The position numbers were made by a program, and so were the translations under genes. Below the pieces are notes generated by a model. That model made no database searches. It was not told the origin of the DNA and saw only the letters and a program-made list of their open reading frames with translations. From positions 3,038,001 through 3,102,000 of the forward strand of contig OZ023186.1 in assembly GCA_963995505.1 (NCBI GenBank): DNA of 64,000 nucleotides. Direction: 5' to 3'. This DNA is from Hypericum androsaemum (taxonomy: Eukaryota; Streptophyta; Magnoliopsida; Malpighiales; Hypericaceae). Of the stretch, positions 56,842 to 64,000 are shown piece after piece. How positions within the stretch are numbered: position 1 is the stretch's first letter; every line of letters begins with the position of its first letter.

Positions 56842-57895
56842 AGATGCAAGATAAAGACTTAGCTGGAGAAAGTACAGTAGGAATAAGACGGCCCGATGAT
56901 ATGTTTTTGTGAAGTTGATATACGAGATGCCTGGTATCAGATTTTGTATCTACGAAAGATAACAGGCGGCGGTAGCTCTCCATCCATGCTAAGGCTTGCC
57001 TTCGATATACCGGAAATCTTCAACCACTTCTTTTGGTTCCCTCATCTTGTGTACATGTGAGCTGGGTTCTTCTTGTACCTATGATGCCTCCCTCTAGGAA
57101 CTCCTTTAGTTAGATGAGTTTAGCTTTTAGATTCAGATTAATAAATCCCCACCTTTCCTGGCTCTTGCTTTGCTTCTCTTTTTTCACATTTGTCTCTCGG
57201 TGTCTATCTTCACTCTTTGGTGTCACGCAATAACTTTCCACGCAAGTTATACGTGCGACACTCGAACTCTCGATAGTCCCCCACCAACTACCTGGTGCTG
57301 GGAAATAGGGTGCACGTTTGTACTATATTTGGATACTGCAAATCTGTCTAGGACAGGTTTCCTCACAACTTCTATAATATCTTACGCCACTCGAGTGAGA
57401 TCCTAATGTGCTTTATTTTTCTTGGTTATGGTTCTCTAATATCCGTTGAGCAATAAGTAATCCAGAGTCGAGTACGAGTCGGACTTGCAACTTTGTTTAA
57501 GGAAATTCAAGTCTCCTTCTAAGTGCTATACCTATCATAGCATTAAGCAAGTAAACAGTTTTTGTTTGCTATTTTCTGATTGATCATTTCATGTGAACGT
57601 ATGGCTAGATGGTCCTGCACTAGTTAAGCTAAGCAGACATCTGGAAAAATATCCTTACAATTATAACTCAAAAGGGTAGTAGATGTTAATGATCCTGTGT
57701 CAAAATTGTACAAAGTTGAAGTGCAGGAAGGGTACTAATCAGTAAATGACACTGATTATCTTTGTTTGTTGAAGGTTGCTGATCTGATACTATCAGGAAC
57801 AATCACGCTTCCATGTCCGATTTCTGTTGATTTCGGTTCTTGTATTCGCCGATGATTCTTGGGAATGAAGGTGAAGCATGTCGGCCTTTGGAGTC
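56842..57895. other. Convergent intergenic region, 3-prime UTRs
   Basis: Lies between the stop codons of the kinase and the glycosyltransferase. AATAAA at 57138-57144 is a candidate kinase polyadenylation signal. No other gene was found. Confidence 0.55.
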
Positions 57896-59769
57896 TCACG
57901 ATTGCCGTTGCAGCCCATTAATCTCACCCGGTTGGCAGTTTGCAACCTGTATGTACATGGTTGAGGCTCTATTTGTTGGGATAATTCTGCAGCAATCTCT
58001 CCTTGGTGACTGCAAGGCAAGTAAAATGTGATTTGCTTAGTAACATCTGGGAGAAAACCTCTAATGGTGTTAGTTTCTGGCTGGTGATAATGTTTCATTT
58101 GATCAGAAGTGCATTACAAGTTATTGCAGATTCATAATTCTGAAGTTAGTCATTTTGGTAGGGAATTAGCTGATGCTGGTGTTAGTACCTCGCATTGGAA
58201 TCAGGCGATTCGAATGCAGCAATGTATAATAAACGTAATTGCGCGTACCTTCTGCCATCTTAGAGGGTCTGGCCTCTTTAGTACTACAATGCTGTCAATT
58301 TTCTCTGGTGATGCCATCTTCCATCGACAATAGGGGTGCCGAGATTTTTGGCGGGAGTAGACGCTGATCGTTTGCCTCCTAGCTTTGTCGTACTTGATCG
58401 TGCTCATGTAGAACACATAGGCCTTGGTGCAGGGGTGCTTGGTTGCTGGCCTGGTGTTGAATGTGTAAGCTGTGTAATCAGCTTTGCGGTACCAATTAAG
58501 GAAAGTTCTCGCAGGCATCTCGAGCTCTCTCGGGGACATGATTCCCCTCCATATCTGAACGACGAATCCCCACGAGACCGAGATGGACCAGGACCTCTTG
58601 CTATCATAGCAGATGGATTGCTGCATTATGCTTGCAGAGTCCAATTCGACAGCCTTGAACAGGTGGTGAAGGGATTTCACTTGTGTCATGCTCGGGAATA
58701 TCGGTTCCACCACATCAAGGTGATGCAGAGACGCCAACGGAGCCACCGGATGCGCGGCCAGAAGGCCTATCAGGTCTCCATACACATCATACTGCATAAT
58801 TCATCCCAAAAATTCAATCTTCATTCAATCCAAATCCTCCTGAGCTACAAAGTTAGCTAGTTATATGAGTTCTAACGTGTTTACCTGATGGAATCCGGCT
58901 TCTTTGGAGAGTGGAACACCGAGCTCAGCCATACAAGCCTGAATCCTATCATCACTGCCATATAGCAGAGGATATCTCTGAATGCACCTGTCCTGCATCT
59001 TCTCCAACTCCTTCGCCAACGGGTAGCTGATCGCAAACCCTCCTCCCCCATACGCCATGGAGTAGGAGAAAAATATGTTCTGAAGGTGACTCTCAGAAGA
59101 GCTCCCTATGTAATAGAACTGATTGTGATCATACTTTGACAATATCCTAACAACATTGTCCACCATGAAGACAGTGTCATCATCCCCCATCACAAACCAC
59201 CTCACATCCTTCAATCCGAGCCTCAGCATCTCGGACACCACGCGCGAAATCCTCAGCGCGGATCTCTGGCCTTGCCTGTTGGAGTACTTGAATCTGCTAG
59301 TATCACCAGACACCTTGATCTCAGGCAGCCCTTCACCCCACCTAGTCCTCACCACCTTGTCCATCCACACAATGGCCCTTGTCTTGTCGCGCCTATACCA
59401 CACCTTCACGTACTCTTTCCTCTTCTCCCACAAGTTGGAAGAAGCCGCTATCCCGAACACAATGTGCTCCAGGCTCGTGTCATTATACATCAGCCTCTCA
59501 GGCACGACAGTCACACGCTTCAACGACACATTGTCCTCCACCATCGCAACAGATTCTTCCTCGTTCTCGACCCTCATCAAGGACGTCGAATTCGAAACCG
59601 AGGGCGTCTCCTCGACCTTCACCTCCGTGTCGAGGCATTGCCGATTCGCGGTCAGCAAAAGGCGGGACGAGTACGCAACGTAGAGTACTGTAAGGATTAT
59701 GAAGGACCAAGAAACTGTCTTTCCAAATCCTGCCTGTGATGGCGAGTTTCTTGGCAGCATTAAAGACAT
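57896..59769 (-). CDS. DUF604 / fringe-like glycosyltransferase (GT31-related), three exons
   Basis: A predicted Golgi type II membrane glycosyltransferase related to fringe and beta-1,3-galactosyltransferases; the sugar acceptor is unknown. Minus-strand exons 59769-58885, 58791-58249 and 58009-57896 join in frame to 513 residues, near the usual family size. Residues about 19-40 are a single membrane anchor after a short cytosolic tail. The catalytic core carries the metal-binding D196-D198 triplet in WFVMGDDDTVF and GGGGFAISYPLA. The second exon holds the DUF604 block (PLASLHHLDVVEPIFP; PARTFLNWYRKADYTAYTFNTRP; CRWKMASP). The small third exon adds the family's conserved SPRRDCCR and NCQPGEI ending, which confirms the splice choice. 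Junctions are GT-AG. The ATG at 59769 is the first of the frame. It looks intact. Confidence 0.93.
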
Positions 59770-60402
59770 TATTTTCTTGTTGAATTTGTTGGTATTAGGC
59801 CATAGATTTGCTTCCTCTCTGTTGTTGTTTCATTGGAGATGGTAGAGAAGATTGATCCGAGAAAAAATCGGATCCAGAGAACATTTTTTTGTCACTCTTT
59901 TTCGTTACGAAATGTGTTTCGTTTCCTTTGCCAAAAAAAATATTCGCAGTTTTTTGATCTTTTACGTTACCATTTGGCATTGAGGCTGTAATAGAGCGCG
60001 AGTTTTTCTGATCACAGGTGCAATGGTATCAAAATTTATCCCGAAATCCGAAATCCAGTGAATCGATTAATTCAGATTCGAATTGGGTAGTACCAACTAA
60101 TGATTAGCGATTATTAATATATTTAATAGAGATGAGTTGGAGGGGCAATGAAGGGTTTGCTCTAATTAAACTCTTACATCTTTTGATGCATTGAAATTGC
60201 ATGCACAATTCTGTCCATGAACCAGCATTAATTTACTTGCTCTATTTCATGAGTTTTATTCATTGGTGCAGCAAATGAACGGTCATTAATTAAGCACCTT
60301 GACCGCCTCAATTCAGTCTTGTGAGACATTGATATATAATTGTGTGATCATATTTATGAACAAGAACCAAAGTTCGAGGAATTTTTTTTTGAAAATGGTG
60401 GG
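59770..60402. other. 5-prime flank of the DUF604 gene
   Basis: AT-rich flank upstream of the glycosyltransferase start; it should include promoter and 5-prime UTR. I could not choose a TATA box with confidence. Confidence 0.45.
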
Positions 60403-60410
60403 GTTACGCT

Positions 60411-60669
60411 CAGGGACGGAGCCAGAAAATTTGGAGAGTGAAGACAATATAATTTTTTTCAAAAAGATCTTATAATATATATTAAAAAATTAAGGAATGC
60501 TTAAAATTTTTAAGATTTGGTTTCAAGTTTTAGGTTGATTCATTTTTTAGTGGGGTCAATTTCTAATTTTAATGGGGACATATATTAAAAAATATACCTA
60601 GTTATCAAACCAAAATAAAATTAAGTGGGGGCAATTGCCCACACAATATTATAAGTCCCTTCGCCCCTG
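60411..60669. mobile_element. Small hAT-type MITE, 259 bp
   Basis: Inverted ends CAGGGACGGAGCCAGAA and (inverted) CAGGGGCGAAGGGACTT, a very common plant hAT MITE end. Flanks GTTACGCT (60403-60410) and GTCACGCT (60670-60677) match at 7 of 8 positions. Internally AT-rich, with no coding sequence. Confidence 0.8.
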
Positions 60670-60677
60670 GTCACGCT

Positions 60678-63160
60678 ACTATATAAATACGAATAATATA
60701 GCTGAATACAAGCATAGAAAACAAACAGACCAAAATACAGACCACCTAACTAGAGGGCCAAAGGCACCTTATCAGCCTCAGAAATGGGGTCTCCTCTTTC
60801 GAGGTTGCGGTCGCCGACCTCAGTAAAATCCTCTGGCGGTAAAAATCCAGTAGAAAAACCCGCATCAAGAGGGAAAGAGCACCTCGGCAAAGTTAAGGTG
60901 ACCCGCCTTGACGTAGATACTGCTAGAAATAATCTCTGTGTATCATCCCTGACCATACGGATACACCAGGGTAAACTAACTCCCCTCAAATTATTAAGGT
61001 ACACCTCAAGACAAGAAATTAGAGGAATATCAGAATGTAAGTTCGAGTAATGTTAATTTGTTTGTTTGAACGCTTGGACCAACTGTCCAAATAATCGGGA
61101 AAAAAAACACCGACAACAAAAATCATGCATAACTAAACTAGAAAAACAAACGGCCATCTTCCACCGAAAAATAAAGAAAGAAAAAAGCGACCATCTTTAT
61201 ATGTCTTCTTTTTCCTTTAACACTAAATTTAGTGTTAAGATGCATGCACAAAACCACCTGCATTATTCCGACCCTACTTAAAAATTGGTATATTTGACCA
61301 TTATGGTTTTATTTTTTAATTTATGACCAGCACTGCAAAATTTCGTAATTAGTTTATGAACACGATACACCATATTTAACTCTCAATTTCAGCTGAAATT
61401 TGCACTCCTTTTTTGTACAGCAATGTTTGTTGATTTTTATTGTTGCTACTTTTCAAATTAAATCTGACTCGAATCTGTATTAATATCTGTAGATTTTCGG
61501 ATCGATCAATCATCTTTGGTTAATTGGTGTTGAATGTCCTTTTATTATTTGTCCATACTCAGAGTTGACTTCTTTTTTTTCCAGGAATCTCAGAGTTGAT
61601 ATTCAGTAATTGTTTTAGGGTCGATATTCAGTACTTGATAGAACTGAAGTGGGCTCCTCGGCCTTTTCTGGCCTTCTAAATTGGGCCCGGAAAATTATTG
61701 GGCCTATGCATATCAACAGTTTTTTCCCCATAATTTTTAAAGTCGCTTGTTGATATATTAACTTTATAAAAAAATAGAATTAAAAGAACAGAGTTAAATA
61801 CTGTGTTACCTAAAACTATAATTAAGACTTCTTTGTTAAAAAAAGACCGAGAGATAATACAGTTTCTTAAATTGATGAAATAAGTAGTAATTTGTTAATA
61901 ACTAATGCGACATATGGAAAATTATGAATTATATATAACTGTATGATCTTAAAGAGGTGGAGTTTTCCGAACAATCAGTAGAAACCTTAATTGAAATATC
62001 AAGTAGATATTTCAATTAAATTGACTAATCTTAGTTTAAATTAGATATGGCTAGGCATGATAATCTCTACCAAATTTAATACAATCTCATCTTAATTTTT
62101 TTATACAATCACATTCTAAAAAAGAAAACTTAATTTGAGAAAGAAATAAATTGTTCATAATTTTCCAGCTCACCAAGGAAAAAGGTGCTGAAATAAAGGG
62201 ACAAAGGCCACTGGGAGTATCAGATGCGACCATCATCAGCAGTCAACAGATAAGATGATCACTCACAAAAGTATTTCACGTGGCAATGGGACCTACCGCA
62301 TGTGGGCTCATGCCCACAATTATAAACCAATATATATTGTTTTTAACGATTTAATACTCAGAATATGAAAAATTGTTCTAGTTTAAAGGTATCAATTTCA
62401 ACCCGAAAATTTTTGTTACTTTTAAAAATTTTACCAACTCGTGTACTAGTCAGTCATATGAGTGTTCTTAATTATATGCTAAAAAATATATTTAAAGTTC
62501 CCTATTTAATTTAAATATTAACCTCCAACAAAAATCTTGACAGAATCTCAATTTGGATACGTCAAAAGTCGACAGATCTTACAGTGAAGTATTAATTCAC
62601 ATAAATTTTCTGAATCCATTTTTTTAATCCTTAAATCACATACCCATGTACATAAAAGTTCAAATGGAAATAGCCCACAGCCCCCACAAAAAAAACAAAT
62701 ATCTTTGACCAGATTTTGCTATATCCAACCATGGTATTTAGACACTCGAGTCAATTAATCTAGGTTCAAACTAGTACAATTTTTTAATAAACATTGCTTC
62801 TCATTTAGCCCTAGTCTCTCCAACCTGCAACCACCAACGTGCAGTTGGCTATATCCTCTCTCTCACCTACATCTTTTGTTGTTCTCTGTTTGCCTTTTCT
62901 CTAGCTGTCAAAAACCCACATCCCTCATAACTTTAAAATCCCACACTTCCATGGCGATCAAGAATTGAAAATTTAGCAAATTCCCATGAAACCCGTTCCT
63001 TTTTCATGCAAGAACAAGACATATTTGGGTAAGACATGCTCGGGTCCGGATTATTAGGCATGGGGACGAGAGCTCGTGCCATGTGAAATTTACGTGGGTG
63101 GAAGCATGGGAGAAAACCAAACTTTTATAGACCATAATTCCCTCCTGGCTTCTTCTTAAT
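60678..63160. other. Intergenic region
   Basis: The stretch 60740-61050 is open on both strands for 80-90 codons but matches no protein I know. The rest is AT-rich with no supported gene. A short inverted repeat GAAATATCAAG / (inverted) GATATTTCAATT occurs near 61992-62020. Confidence 0.45.
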
Positions 63161-63169
63161 CCTTATCTC

Positions 63170-63341
63170 CACTCATCTCTTGCATTCCCCTTCCCTTCTT
63201 CTTTTATAAGAGCTCTCCTCCCTTGCTCTCTTCATTTGATGTGGATCGGGATTGAGTGATGATCAGTGCTTTGTAAGTCGTTTCGCGAAAGATATCGTTA
63301 AAAGAATCGTCTAATTGAATCACCTCGAGGTACGTTGTTCT
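63170..63341 (+). promoter_or_regulatory. Candidate promoter and first non-coding exon of a gene to the right
   Basis: CTTTTATAAGAG near 63200-63212 looks like a TATA box, preceded by a pyrimidine-rich run (CCCCTTCCCTTCTTC). About 130 bases further, CACCTCGAG/GTACGTTG near 63330 resembles a splice donor. No coding start follows before the window ends, so the gene, if any, lies beyond 64000. Confidence 0.35.
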
Positions 63342-64000
63342 CGAACCACATTAGTAGTTTTGACGTTCTTGGAACTCTGAGTACTTATTTTGAGGTGTTA
63401 TATCCTAAATAGTAAGGTAGAGTTAGAAGTGTCCGATGTAAATTTTGCGCTCGAAATATACATAGTTTAATAATGAATAGAAGTTGAATGGACATGGCAA
63501 TATTTGTCCATTTACATGGATTATTCATTAACTTCACTTAGAGCTGTACGTCATTTGCCATAATGGATTAATGTTTCCTATATTTTTGGAAATTAATTAA
63601 TCTTGTATCCAACATTCTTCTGCACCAGCCGATTTTTTAATTAATTAAGTAGATCAGTTTTTTAAATAGGTTATTAATTAATTAGATCAGTGCGAATATA
63701 GCCACTATTACAGCCTGGTCACGTGAAGTTTAGTATTAGTTTATGTGATTGCTTTGAAAGTTGCAGAGATCTCCATTTTTAAAATATTTTCTTGAATAGG
63801 ATAAGATTCGTTGTATATTTTTTTTTCCTTCTCTCTAGTCCACATGTGATTCTTTGCGAAATCAATTAATTTTGGAACTTGGTTTAAAATTGAAAATTTT
63901 GGAACTTGGTTTTAGAATAAAAAAACTACAGATCTCAATCTTTTATATCTTTTTTAGAAAAAAAATGTTTGTGCTGATCCAAATGTCTCTTTCACAATTT
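63342..64000. other. AT-rich end of the window
   Basis: No open frame, repeat or RNA gene recognised. It could be intron or spacer belonging to the candidate transcript starting near 63240. Confidence 0.4.

Noticed and set aside
58336..58860. 174-codon plus-strand frame
   Set aside because: Antisense shadow of exon 2 of the DUF604 gene; no domain of its own.
59156..59739. Plus-strand frames of 104-175 codons
   Set aside because: Antisense shadows of exon 1 of the DUF604 gene.
60750..61050. Opposed 84-88 codon frames
   Set aside because: No homology, no gene context, and open on both strands; most likely chance.

Overview
The window is nuclear DNA from a flowering plant, most likely a woody or herbaceous eudicot. 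Its protein genes are interrupted by GT-AG introns, the spacers are AT-rich, the families are plant-specific (class III peroxidase, cucumisin-like subtilase, RLCK-VII kinase, DUF604 glycosyltransferase, AGD5-type ArfGAP), and plant transposons are abundant. I cannot name the species. There is no operon, phage, CRISPR or other prokaryotic feature.

Five host genes can be stitched exon by exon with open reading frames and conserved catalytic residues: a nine-exon subtilase (minus, 6413 to 3064), a two-exon secreted class III peroxidase (minus, 15394 to 14221), an eleven-exon ArfGAP of the AGD5/NEVERSHED type (plus, 39792 to 45108), a five-exon receptor-like cytoplasmic kinase of subfamily VII (plus, 54540 to 56841) and a three-exon DUF604 fringe-like glycosyltransferase (minus, 59769 to 57896). 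The last two are convergent. The five act in unrelated places (secretory pathway and cell wall, vesicle traffic, plasma-membrane signalling, Golgi), and nothing suggests they form one pathway.

The rest is transposon-shaped. From left to right: a Mutator-type foldback element (254-1418); an antisense solo copia LTR with perfect target duplication (1603-2199); a hAT-type MITE (6850-7423); a decayed non-LTR region with a nested 16-bp-TSD LINE tail (10528-11700); degenerate copies of the peroxidase 5-prime flank (15477-17274 and 28249-32310); a young full-length Ty1/copia element (17275-25236); a hAT transposon (25339-28041); an old, internally inverted relative of the copia element (34023-39381) that ends 410 bp before the AGD5 start codon; a gag fragment of another copia (about 49770-50460); a second Mutator-type foldback with a large TCC array (53092-53879); and a small hAT MITE (60411-60669). 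Target-site duplications were read directly for most of these.

The most unusual items are an extra sense ORF in the 5-prime leader of the copia family, conserved in two diverged copies; an array of 9-11 G-boxes (CACGTG) in its LTRs; a perfect 168-bp duplication spanning a splice site in the hAT transposase that keeps the reading frame; and a duplicated 39-residue unit in the AGD5 protein. No previously undescribed multi-gene system could be supported.
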